A stretch of 64,000 bases of DNA, from NCBI GenBank assembly GCA_022818135.1, contig JAFMSR010000015.1, positions 3,273,859 to 3,337,858 of the forward strand, given 5' to 3'. The stretch's first letter is position 1, and each line of letters opens with the position of its first letter. Source of the DNA: Saxidomus purpurata. Taxonomy: Eukaryota; Mollusca; Bivalvia; Venerida; Veneridae. The position numbers and the translations under genes are program-made. Below the pieces are notes generated by a model. That model did not search any database and was not told where the DNA came from. It saw only the letters and a list, made by a program, of their open reading frames with translations. Positions 22,301 through 32,919 of the stretch are shown in pieces.

Positions 22301-25300
22301 ATTGTATCTCATTTGTTCAAACAACTCTTAGTACTTTTTTGTCATTTAATGGTGCAATTGGTAATACTAACACACATCAAAATGGTGATAATTTATTTTA
22401 TCTATTTAGGCATGCAGGAAGCCATTATGTTACATCAAGCATTAACCGGGGGTCCCAGTGGTCCGGGCACTGGGAGAACAGTTCAAGACAGTAGGGGATT
22501 TCCGCAGCCAGGCATACCGCAGATGTTTCCTCAAAACCAAAGACCTGGAGATCCGATCCCTGGTATAAATTTCCTCGGCGGGACTGCACCACAACAACCA
22601 CAAAACTTTGAGCAACGTTTTGAACAAGGCCTCGGGAGACAACAACAGAATTTCATAAATCCTCCTGGCATGCTTGGACAGCAAGGCATGTTTGGTATGC
22701 AGGGAGTCCCGGGTGGTGTGCCGGGTGTGCCGGGTATGCCGGGTATGCCGGGTGTGCCGGGAGCACCTGGACAGTTTGGTTCAACGCAAGGAACATTTGG
22801 GATGAATGGTCCGGCATTTCTTGATCCAACTGCTGGCCAGTTTGGTCCTGCTGGAGTCGGTGCGGGCAGTCAAACGTTAGGCTTCAGGCCTCGACTAGAC
22901 GGTGGGCATAGTCATACTTCTTTAACTGATAATAATTCAGGCCGTAATAACATAGCTCAGCATGATTCTAATAGTGGTGTTGGTAGTCGTAGTGAATCTA
23001 GCCCTCCTCCGAACACACGGTTTCCAGGTGAGCCTCTTCCTCCTGAAATTAAAGTAGCTTCTCAAACAAATACCCTTTCTGATGCACCAAATGGAGTTCT
23101 AAACAATGTTCCCGATGGTTTCATTGGATTTGGTGATTCGAATTCCATTGTAGGTACATCTAAAAATGCGTTTAATACAGCGATAACCAACTCAGAAACT
23201 TTAGGTTTATCTAATGTCCTTATGGACAACCAGATGGTTCCACAAGGTTTATCACAGGTTCCAGTGAAAACACCGCCAGAAGTTATAACTGAACCACAGG
23301 TACCTGTGGATAATAAGCCAGCGATAATACGTTCACTCGGTAACATTAATTTGAAGAAACAACGAAACACTGAAGGCCAAGTGTCAAGAATAATGGAAGA
23401 TTCTTCAGGCTTGCATTATTTCTTTTTTCCAACGCCTCGAAGTGCTGGACTTAGGGTAAATATAACTAAAAGCGGATTTTGTCAACGAAAAAGTGTGGCG
23501 CGCGAAAGCGACTTTTGCATGAATGCATGTTATTCTGATCTGCAGTGCCCTTATGATCATAAATGTTGTCCTAATGGATGTTCACTAGAGTGTAGCATCC
23601 CGCCAAGCTTGGGATTGGATAACGAAACACAGCCTCAAGAGGAAACACCTGCGCCAAGTGTTCCAGGTGAGTAATAGATATTGTACCATAACTATCAACA
23701 CAATATTCTCACGCATTGCCGATGTAGCGTCCTTTCTGATTGGTTACGTCATTTATATTTGCGACGGTGAAATAAAGTTTATTTAATCGTAATAAGCGAA
23801 CGGTCAGTAATGGTCGCATTTTAGAACATTGTGCGTTAGAATGGGGTTAACCGTTTAGTGATTTTGACATTTACGACAGTGTGTAGTGTTTTAATGGTCG
23901 CAAACAGTTTCAAAGGCCCCCGTTAACGCTTTGCGATCATTAAAAACCATACATACAGTCGCAAATATATAATTTACAATTTGAAAATAGTTCAGCATAT
24001 ATCAACTTCTACTTATTCTAAAGTGATTTAACAAATAATTATTATTTCACCATACCTAATCGTATAATAACGAGTTCGGTGCATATCATTTTGTCACTGG
24101 GAGCTCAGGCAACAGTGATGTTTGTTTTAGTATCTGAACAACGCAATTTTGACATAAATCTTAATTCAATGTTTCTATGTTTAGAGTTGTCAAAAAGAAA
24201 CGACTGCTAAGTTATGTACTTGGTAATTTTGTTAAACGCTCCAAAGAAAAAATTGGAATCTTTGTTAAAATATATTCCTATAATTTAGCATATTGCATCA
24301 AATTACCAGGAAGTAATGCTAAGCGTGACAAATATCTGAATGTCAAAATATGTGAGCAATAGACGTGTTTACCTTGCAGACGCCGTTCGAGTGTAAATGT
24401 GCTAGTTGTAATGCATGTTGTAGGGTTTGTTAATACCGTATATATCCTAAACTAACATATAAGCATGAATCTGATTCAATAACGTCCAAGGAAATACTGC
24501 AAAGATAAACAACCTTCGGTGAGGCGTTAATTAAATGTAACAATAAATACTGAGAACTATGTAAAAGTCACGCCTTATTTTCTGTTGTTGAACTCTTCTT
24601 CCTCCGCATATTTCTATATCTTACGACTTGTACATGATATTGCCATTTAATGTTGCTGCTTTACGAGTTAACACACGTTCCTTTACAGAAGTTGTTTTTG
24701 AAAAATGCTACATTTCATCTTTAATGTTTATTTTAGTATGTAGATGCATGATTTGTTACAAATTTTGTATCATTTAGATAAAGTAGACCTTTACGTACTA
24801 ACATTTTATTTGTAACAAAAAGTTAAAAAGTATAGAACAAAACATGTTTTCGGGTAAATTATATCCTGAAACGCTATTCTCTAGCCACGCCAAAAGGATA
24901 AATGAAACGGAAAATACACTTTTTATACACATTTTTATATACTTAAAGAAAAGAAAATATTACACAGGAACCTGCTACATTTCCTATGCATATTATCGAT
25001 CCGTGTACAGTAAAAAGTTTCCGCATTCTGGACGTGTTAGAAAAAATAAATCAATAAATTTCGGTAAGAAAAAATATGAGGACAGAATTATGATTCTGAT
25101 GCGCAGTATTTATCATTATAGCTAGTTATTCTAAACGTCTAATGTTATATAAAAGTAATAGTAAAAAATCGCCGCCGTTAGTACTATTCAAGGGAAGATA
25201 ATCCTGTTTCACATTACTCTTTCTTTACTTATCATCTGGTCTGTGATAAGAAGTGGATGACCTGGCAATTGAAATTCACAAAGGGATATTTTACACTTAA

Positions 25301-26028
25301 GGTAGATTTATACAACTTGCATATTCAATTACACTACATGTCTTATGATCATTGACTGGGAAAGAAAATATGGAAAAGGGGAATTACTAAAAACACAGAA
25401 AGAGTTATGTTCCTTGTGTTTCTTACCTTTTTTTATCACAAGCTGTTTGTCTCCAAGTCGAATCCAATATTTTGAGGAAAATTGTGTTTTTTGGAAATTC
25501 AGTTTATGCGTGATTGACAGTCAGATATATGTACAAATACACGCACTGCTTTGTAAAGAAGGCAATACAAAACTTAAGATAGTTGGTAAGACTTAAGGGA
25601 ATATTTAAACGACGTTTAAACTTAAACTGTCAGTCAAAATTTAATCAAACTTCCCATGGGATATTATTTTCACCATGCAAGTGTTACTGTAAAATATGAA
25701 AATTCAAAATACAGGATGTCATCAATTCAGATTAAAAGATACCAAAAGAGTTTTTGATGAAATGACATAGTGGTAAAGCGTTAAAACGTGTAATGTGATT
25801 ATTTATTTTTTATCTCTATATCAAATACTTTTATATTTAAAATGTATGTGACAAAAGAATATTGTAAAGATAAACAGAATGATATGTACTTTGTATTACT
25901 TTACAGCTATTGAAGCCAGGTGCATTCAATGCCAGTCCCATCTGGATTGTAATTCACAGGACCAATTCTGCACCATGAGTAACTACTGTGGACAAGCTAT
26001 GGTGTGCAAGCAAGTGACACGGAGATAG
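19320..26028 (+). CDS. Paralogue C: secreted collagen-like/WAP protein with the family N- and C-terminal Cys domains, 514 aa
   Basis: Exons are 19320-19361, 20300-20350, 21972-22044, 22410-23666 and 25907-26028, phases 0,0,1,1, as in paralogue B. Residues 1-31 form the leader ending Thr-Cys-Pro. The third exon has C-x5-C-x14-C with MGYTC, the N-terminal 4-Cys mini-domain. The large fourth exon encodes a Gly/Pro/Gln-rich linker and a short collagen-like run of G-x-PG/G-x-P triplets at about residues 154-176. An Asn/Ser-rich stretch and a canonical WAP four-disulfide core at about 413-450 follow (C-x10-C-x3-C-x5-C-x5-CC-x3-C-x3-C). The last exon gives C-x2-C-x5-C-x6-C-x5-C-x5-C and a basic end. 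WAP domains often act as protease inhibitors or antimicrobials; the role here is inferred only. AATAAA follows at 26091. Confidence 0.75.
19735..20085. repeat. Degenerate tandem repeat in intron 1 of paralogue C
   Basis: Imperfect copies of a unit of roughly 28-32 bases (TTTCATGGGGATACC followed by AACGTCTGAT-like sequence) recur across this stretch. The clearest copies lie at about 19970-20080. Confidence 0.45.
21705..21971 (+). repeat. 23-bp pyrimidine-rich minisatellite ending at a splice acceptor
   Basis: About twelve copies of a 23-base unit (TTTTCATTTTTCAAGTGTTTGCC and variants) stand directly before exon 3 of paralogue C. The last copy is cut to GTGTTTGCCTTTTCCAG, whose end is the acceptor used at 21971. 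The repeat therefore supplies the polypyrimidine tract. Confidence 0.8.
22703..22771 (+). other. Collagen-like G-x-P tract in paralogue C
   Basis: Within exon 4 the DNA is a short internal repeat of GGTGTGCCG/GGTATGCCG triplet pairs encoding consecutive GVPG, GMPG and GAPG steps, about 23 residues. It is too short for a stable triple helix alone. It probably grew by slippage of the 9-base unit. Confidence 0.7.
23480..23593 (+). other. WAP domain segment of paralogue C
   Basis: Eight cysteines with C-x10-C-x3-C-x5-C-x5-CC-x3-C-x3-C, preceded by Lys-Ser-Gly-Phe and including DLQC and HKCCPNGC, fit the whey-acidic-protein four-disulfide core. No such domain is visible in paralogues A, B or E. 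Confidence 0.8.
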
Positions 26029-26090
26029 ATGATGTGACATTTGTCTTGTGACATTTAAGGTTCTTTATGTATATTTACACGACAAGTGCA

Positions 26091-26096
26091 ATAAAA
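26091..26096 (+). terminator. Poly(A) signal of paralogue C
   Basis: AATAAA 63 bases after the stop codon at 26026-26028. Confidence 0.55.
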
Positions 26097-26844
26097 TGTA
26101 TATAGTCAATGTTCTTTTTTTACGTTGAATGACAAACACGAAACAGTGAAGGATTATTTTTAAGACGGGCAAAAGTGAGTCCTGATGCGAATATAAATAC
26201 TCTCTACTGCTGTTGTTTTTGCCCTATATCATTGTGTAGGGAACATGTATCATTTACTTAACAAATGTTAAAAAGATAATAGCATGACAATACATAATTG
26301 CTGAGTGACTGGCATGAATTTTTCTTGTAGAAAATGTTTGTTAACTTAAACGTTAAGCCTAAGATAAGAGTTGTATTCAATTTTGTAGATGTGAACAAGA
26401 GGTAGTAAATGTGTTAGAAAAGAATTGGCACTTCTATAAGTTCATTTGATCTTTTGCAACATTGCACATTAATCCTGAAACACTATTTAGGTTGTTACTG
26501 ATTTTATTAAGTGCATGTATATATACAAGTATGAAGTTAATTACAAAGACATAGAGACAAGGTGAACAGAAATGCTTTACAAACATGAAGGAAGAAAACG
26601 AAATGGCTTCGAAAATCTTTTTTGATGCGCATTGTTTAGCAATTGCAAATCGTGTTGGATAAGTCAAAACTAAGGAAATAAAATCGACATTCCGTGTGTA
26701 TCAATTGACAAGATTTCCCATGCAGTCGTCTTAAAGGAAAACCAAAACTATATTGTAACAATAATCGTGAAATGTCGACAATAACTATGTGCTTTATCAT
26801 TATTACAATTATAAATGAATAAATAAAGGAGAGTAAAACTTGTC

Positions 26845-27425
26845 TTGTTTCTCATTTCCAACTTTACATTTAATTTTGCTTCTGAATTTGCTGCTATCTG
26901 GTCACTTCTCATTCTACATTATATAACACCCTGTTACGGTGACACTTTTAATAAAGTTTTGCACGAAAGTAACTATGTAAACAATAAACACTCGATCAAA
27001 CATTTTGAAAAGAAAGTTAATCTATTGTGGATTCTGTCTTGTATGAGTTCTGAAAACACCAGTGCTGACGAAGATACTAAGACTGCGACAGGTAGTTGTT
27101 GTTGGAAGAACTGTGACTTGTATTATGTGTGAAAACAAGACAAAAAAAATCTATCAAATACAAACCATTCATCGGAAAAGTGTAAGAAAACATACACCAG
27201 TTAAATGGAAGCAAACTTTGACTTGGAATAATGAAGATATGAAAGGAAGAATGAGACTAAACGCATATCGGACACCACATGAAAGTTGGAATACATGGTT
27301 TTTAGCATTCAACTGTTATCACTGAGTTCGTGTGCCTTGGATGTGATGGTCGGGACGAATGTCCAGGGTTTCAGTATTGTTACTTCTCAAATAAATGCAT
27401 TAGACAGGTCTGTCAAGAGCTGTGA
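26845..27425 (+). pseudogene. Paralogue D: intact 6-Cys terminal domain, rest of gene missing or broken
   Basis: From TGC at 27333 to the stop at 27423-27425 the frame encodes C-x2-C-x5-C-x5-C-x5-C-x4-C ending CQEL, nearly the same as the ends of A and B. The frame opens after TTTAG at 27305. An upstream open stretch (26845-27091) ends in phase 1 at a GTAGTT donor, as a linker exon should. However, joining it to 27306 reads into TGA after a few codons, because the domain lies in the other phase. No signal-peptide or 4-Cys exon was found between 26100 and 26845. It is either a pseudogene with a small indel or an orphan terminal exon. Confidence 0.45.
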
Positions 27426-27902
27426 TAGACATGGTTATTTAACTGAACGGAATCTTAGTCAGTTGTGATGGAATTCAGATATGATATTGTGTACAATTTG
27501 TAAGCTTTGAAAGCACTGTGATACGGATAATGTTGGGTCTGAATTATATTTGTTCATTGTCATCTTGGTTTATGTCAGTATCTAGTTACATATATGGTTA
27601 CTTTACTCCATATTTGTGACAAAAGAGGTGCATACAATGTGTATATTTAAAATTTATCCATTTTGCAATGTATTTTTCAGTCGATATACAATGGTTTAGA
27701 CTATTTGCCGTAACTTGTGCATGTACATGGTATTTCAATGTTGATCGGTACATATGGTACATGTATAAGTGATATTAAAATTTGTATTTATAGAAGTCCG
27801 TATGGTGTATCTCGTCTTTTTATCCTCCACATTTTACTACAGCGACGAGTAGACATTGAATTCAATGTTCCTTTAAGACTACTGCGACAAAGCTATATGA
27901 AG

Positions 27903-27969
27903 GTATTACGAACTGGTATGTCTTTCCATTGTGGAATCGTACATGATAAAGCAGGGAAACCTTGTGTAC
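27903..27969 (+). pseudogene. Probable decayed 4-Cys (exon 3-type) module
   Basis: After an AAG at 27900-27902 the frame reads TGMSFHC-x3-H-x6-CV, closely paralleling MGYTC...GCI of paralogue C exon 3. It ends one base past the last Cys where the family donor should be, but that donor is missing (CTTATT instead of GTAAGT). The first family Cys is also absent. The frame stays open from 27717 to 28208 with no start in a leader-like context. Confidence 0.35.
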
Positions 27970-28720
27970 TTATTGTACGCTTGATTCTTGTTAAAAATGA
28001 TATATCATCTTCTGTCACTAAGTTTTTTTACACTGATAATTGGATACATGAGCATGTGATATTTATTCAAGATTGCACGATTTTTTTTCTAGATTTCTGC
28101 ATAATTTATCCCAACATAGAAGCAGTAATTACATTACCAGAACTGAGATATTTTCTTATTTTAAAAAACCCTTTCGGAAGAAGCAAAACAACATATACCA
28201 TAATGTGAGAGTGATAATTTAATAAATATTATGCCATCGATCTTTTTCACATAACAGGCCATTTTAATGTCGAGCTTTGAGACAGTTAATAATTATTCAA
28301 TACACGAGATTATGAATAGCGTGGTTACATTCAGTTGTCTGCTCGTGACATTAATGACTTTTTAAAGACATTTTGAGGTTTGTGTATTGAAATGCCTTTT
28401 TGTGTGTTTTTTAATTAATTTACAAAGGAGGTATTTAAAGAAGAAAAAAAAAAAACGTTACCAATAAATACATGGGTGTCGATAAATATGCTAATTAAAC
28501 ACGTTTGGAAACCATCAACATGATGTTTTTCTTTGCATTTAAATTACATTGACACGTTCTTTATTATGTTTACATAAGATACCACAACACGTCAATACTT
28601 TAAAGCTGCTGTGTCTAAACATCATGGTATTAACAATTATCACTATACAGGGTTACATTGTTTAAAACAATTTTCATTTGCAAATTCACTTGATGCTTCT
28701 TTAGGATTTGTTTTTTTACA

Positions 28721-31216
28721 GCAGTGTTTTTGTTATTTTTTGCAGCGTGTTTAAATACAAATGCTTGGTGTCCGTCGGGATATGTTTGTAGGCGTGTTGC
28801 GAAAGACGATTCGGATCAGTATGAAGACAGATGTGTTTGTAAGTCTGTTTTACTGGGCTAGGTTGCTTCTAAGCTTATTTATAACGATGTTGTGTGTGCT
28901 GTTGTGTTAGCCATGTATTCTTTGCATACGAATCCCCCCCCTGTATTCCCCGCCCCCTTTAGCCATGTATTATTTGCATATCATGATTGCTACTACCTGG
29001 TGCTGTTGTGTTAGCCATGTATTCTTTGCATATCATGATTGCTACTACCTGGGCTCGATGTGTTAGCCATGTATTTTTGCATATCATGATTGCTACTACC
29101 TGGTGCTGTATTCTTTGCATATCAGAATTGCTACTCCCTGGTGTTGTTGTGCTAGCCATGTATTCTTTGCATATCAGAATTGCTACTATCTAGTGCTGTT
29201 GTGTTAGCCATGTATTCTTTGTTTTTTCTTGCATTCCATATTAGGTATTTACCATTCTTTCCAAAACAGTTATAAATAAAGCAAGTTTTATTAATGTTTA
29301 GACGTGAGGTTAAATTATGCATCTATATACATCAACCAGTGTTTAGAGATGTGACACATTCCTGTGTCTTCCTCAATATAATTCGAATCGAGATCCGCTG
29401 GACCTCGCTGCCGTATTCCAGGAAGTACGTGTACATATTCCGTTACCACTACATTATGTACCATTCGAGAATTGACTGTGAAGGTTCGGTATTTTACTGC
29501 TGACCAATGAAATTCTGTCGAACAGTTTCCTAACATTCAACTGAAGTCAGTGTTATATTTCATGATGTTAACTAGCAGTGGAACACATGCGGTTTCAAAA
29601 CCAAGTTTTACAGTACACGGCACTGTTTTTCAAATGTCGGTCTTCTTCCCAGGTTGGTCTTTCTTTATAGGTGTTCTTTAATGCATGTCTGTCTTTGCAG
29701 TGAATTAAACCTGGCCATTAGTGTTGTTGGCGTGTTGATCATACGGGATTCTGTATTTCTGAGTTCTTTATATATGATAACTTCCTTTAAGAAATTCTTC
29801 GCCGTTAAATAGCTTCAACAGATAAAGTATTGTTTTATTACGTACGCTGGACTTCGCTTCTGCTTGTACATCCCTGCATTTAAAAAAAATGTTAGTGGTT
29901 ATGTGTGCAAGAAACGCATGGAGGAAAGATAAACCTGTTAGCATATTCAACTGGCTTCCAAAAGTTCAAACAGTCTTTTTTTGGCTTGTGGACTTTATTA
30001 ACAGGTGATTCTATTACAGATTAAAAGTAAACTGTTTTCTCTCTGCTGATTTTTTATTTGCGTGGTGGTGCTAATTCGGAGGTGGTCTATAGCGCAGGTC
30101 TGATTGTATTCTCTGTTCTGCTCTGGTGTATGAAAGTGTGTCTGCATACTTCGCTTTACAATCTATGAAAGCTTGTTGTTATTCACTACATTAGATTCAA
30201 TGTTTGTGCGATCATTGTTCGTTTAAAAAGCACCCTACTTCTGCACCTCTAAGTCAAACAAGTGAATACCTATTCAACTATAATTTGTTGAACTAAATAC
30301 AACTCGGTATCAGCTAAACCTTCTGAATGTGGCTTTCGATTTTGTATTCATATCACACTTTAAATTATTGTAATAACATCATTACATTTATGCCAGTATA
30401 GTGTTTGCGCCCGGTCATTCTGGTTCATGTTCAACCTCTTATACATTGCTCAAATGTGATTTAGATTTTTTCAACTCTGCAGTACGGAACCAAGTACGGA
30501 ACCAAGTGCCACAGACGCGACGTCGATTCCAACCCTCAGCATGGTTTTCCAGAGCTGCAACGATAGGGACTAATGGCAGATTAATAAGGGGAAGGAATCC
30601 TCAAATGAGATCTGATGCAGGTGAATTCCCTCAAATGGGCTCTGATTCTACTCGAAATAGACGCATGCATTCAAATACCGGTGGTTTTCTACAAATGAGT
30701 CCTAATTCTTTAGGCTCGCAACAAATGAGCTCTGATTCTTTAGGCTCGCCACAAATGAGCTCTGATTCTATACATCAGTCAGACAAGAACTCCGATACTC
30801 GTCTGATTCCTCAAATGAGCCCTGATGCTGTGTCCTGGAATAGTGACTCTCAATTTAGTAACGCCGACAGTACGCCAAGGGAAAATGCGTGGAATGGAAG
30901 AAGTTTCGAGCCACAGCAAATGACAGGTGACACGGTGATGCCAGACTTATTGAAGAAAAACGCTGTACAAAGACAGCAAGTTCCTCGGGAAAATCCGATC
31001 AACCGTTTAGGTCAACGGACTACACGAATTCCGGCAGCTTCTTCTCCATTTGTCAATTTCAATTCTACAACGACTCTTAACAGCAGAAGAGGGCATATTA
31101 ATAATACTCAGAATTGTGATAGGAGGTGTAATGAGCATTTAGACTGCAATGACTTATTTTCTTACTGCATTGTTAAGGTACCATGTAGTGGAAAGGTTTG
31201 CCATCGTATCACGTGA
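28721..31216 (+). CDS. Paralogue E: secreted protein with fused final exon, 5' end not found
   Basis: An exon ending at 28838 (GTAAGT, phase 1) encodes C-x6-CPSGYVC-x14-CV, the 4-Cys mini-domain. Its frame extends upstream from an acceptor at 28720 through a hydrophobic leader core (VFLLFFAA), so the leader end and mini-domain seem fused here; an acceptor at 28745 is the alternative. The next exon, 30483-31216, joins in phase. It encodes a polar linker with a loose 10-11-residue repeat around QMSSDS and finishes with C-x3-C-x5-C-x6-C-x5-C-x4-C and a stop. Unlike A, B and C, the terminal domain is not on a separate exon. The initiator exon in phase 1 was not identified. Confidence 0.6.
28890..29240 (+). 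repeat. About 52-bp minisatellite in an intron of paralogue E
   Basis: About six imperfect copies of a unit containing TTAGCCATGTATTCTTTGCAT, then a CATGATTGCTACTACCTGG-like segment and TGCTGTTGTG. Open frames on both strands here are by-products of the repeat. Confidence 0.7.
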
Positions 31217-32672
31217 TATTTATTTGTTTAATTTATTACACTTATCATTACAAATGCCTGTCCAGGTCGTACAATATTTATTTATTTATCTTTAAGTTAG
31301 GAGAAGGATTAAGAGAGTGTTGAACGTTTATTATTTCATAAGTTTCACTGTCTGCTGTGATTGGTCACACACATTCTTCTGTTCGTACAGTTTAAAGTTA
31401 ATAATAGTAAAGATGATTTTAAAGCGTACATAATGAAAGTACTAGTAGTTCATTGGTTTCAGACACGAGCTTATTTATTTATTCATTTATTTAAAAATAT
31501 GTATTAAAGTTTCGTCCATTACATGTATTACATATAGAATCATCAAATGTCCGACATGTAGACAAATAATATTATATACATCAATTAAGAGATATCGGCG
31601 ATTTCGAAAAATATCAAATATTGCTTGTAATAAATACATAAAATTAGTTTCTTCTGTAAAAAATGGGTAGATAACCACAAATAAATCCACAAGTCCTTAC
31701 TCGATCCTTCTAAAGAGAAAAACATTAAATTGTTTGTACATTGGCCTTTCTGTGCGAAGGCACGAACGTGATGCCGCTTAGTTTATCCCGATGTACATCT
31801 TCTACCCTTCGCTAGATTTCGGAAGAACTTTACACGAGTTATCACAGCACTACAAAGCTTTGTTTGAAATTGACAGCATCATCTTTCGAGGAGTAATGAT
31901 TTTTCAATGAAGTTGAATATCTAAGAGTTTTTCCATATCAATTTTGTCAGAAAAAAAACGAGACTTGAAAAGAAGGGTTAGTATCGACTGAAGTTGTACA
32001 TAATGTTTTTATTGAATTGCGTCCCTTGGATTGTACATTGTAATCTGTTTGATGATATTCACTGAATTATTGCTCGTTAATTATTTTCACATAAACACTG
32101 AACATTGTCTGCTTTTAAACCCAAATTGTTAGATTTTTCGAAAAACAAACTCCACAGGAGTGATAAGTACAAAGCATAAGGAATATTATTTTTTTTGGTA
32201 AAATTATCGTGTATATACATGTATATTTTTGTATTGTATTTTTGGTAGCATAATAGCCTCTGTATCTTTTAAAATACAGAATAACCATTCGGTGTCACAT
32301 AAAAACTGACAACCGACGTCGGGTCCCTGGTTACAGATCTAGCGTAGCGTGCTAAACACTATACCACGGTGGCACACCAACATCTCTCATGACAACATTC
32401 ATTGCGTCATATTTCTAACTTGAAATAAGGTGACATCTGGTAGCTGAATTTAATAATTATTCAGAAACAACTGACGTAAAAATTTTTACATGATTAACAA
32501 ATGCTGTAGCAAATGAATCAAAGACGCATTAAAGGATAATTTAATCTAATGATGTTGCCCCCCTCACAAATGGGCATATACTTTAAAATCGACACAGCTA
32601 CGGCCCTGGCTTGAGTGAAATATTATTGAATAATGTATGCAACAACATTGAGGAGTTAGTCATTTTATACGG
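31217..32672. other. Convergent intergenic region between paralogue E and the DSL/EGF gene
   Basis: No supported gene. Paralogue E (plus) and the large minus-strand gene point toward each other here. A tRNA-like, minus-orientation sequence (A-box-like GTGGTATAGTGTTTAGCACG) lies at about 32325-32378 without a convincing B box. AATAAA near 31630 could end transcripts of E. Confidence 0.4.
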
Positions 32673-32678
32673 TTTATT
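32673..32678 (-). terminator. Poly(A) signal of the DSL/EGF gene
   Basis: On the minus strand AATAAA lies 70 bases after the stop codon at 32748-32750. Confidence 0.5.
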
Positions 32679-32747
32679 GTCAAGTTTGTTCCGTTTCATA
32701 TCTAAGTCAATCGAGATTCTAGAAACACTGAAGGGTGTTCACTTCAC

Positions 32748-32919
32748 TCATCGGAACTGTTGTATTCTCTCAGAATGTGTTGGGTTTTCATAATATAGAG
32801 GACTTCCTTGTGTCCTTGTTCTGGTTTGGTGCCCACGTAAAGAGCGCTTGTGTCGACTAGATAAACGCTTTTGGAATATCATTGGATAAACAGGTTCCGA
32901 ATGTTCTTCTTTTCTGGTT
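32748..32919 (-). CDS. Last exon: cytoplasmic tail of the DSL/EGF protein
   Basis: It begins after TTGCAG in phase 2, completing the Gln codon begun in the transmembrane exon, and runs 57 codons to TGA. The tail is strongly basic ([15 protein letters not shown]) with Tyr residues in PLYYENP. I see no PDZ-binding C-terminus or known signalling motif; the end is IQQFR. Confidence 0.7.

Noticed and set aside
25345..25596. Possible extra exon of paralogue C ending at GTAAGA in phase 1
   Set aside because: The donor fits, but no acceptor gives the required incoming phase over a sensible length, and exons 4 and 5 already join in phase without it.
28959..29193. Overlapping frames on both strands with a 17-residue repeat
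   Set aside because: Products of the 52-bp intronic minisatellite.
29294..29503. Cys- and aromatic-rich frame with YHSR as in the 6-Cys domain
   Set aside because: Only the YHSR patch and a late Cys pair match. The expected spacing is absent and both strands are open over the same stretch.
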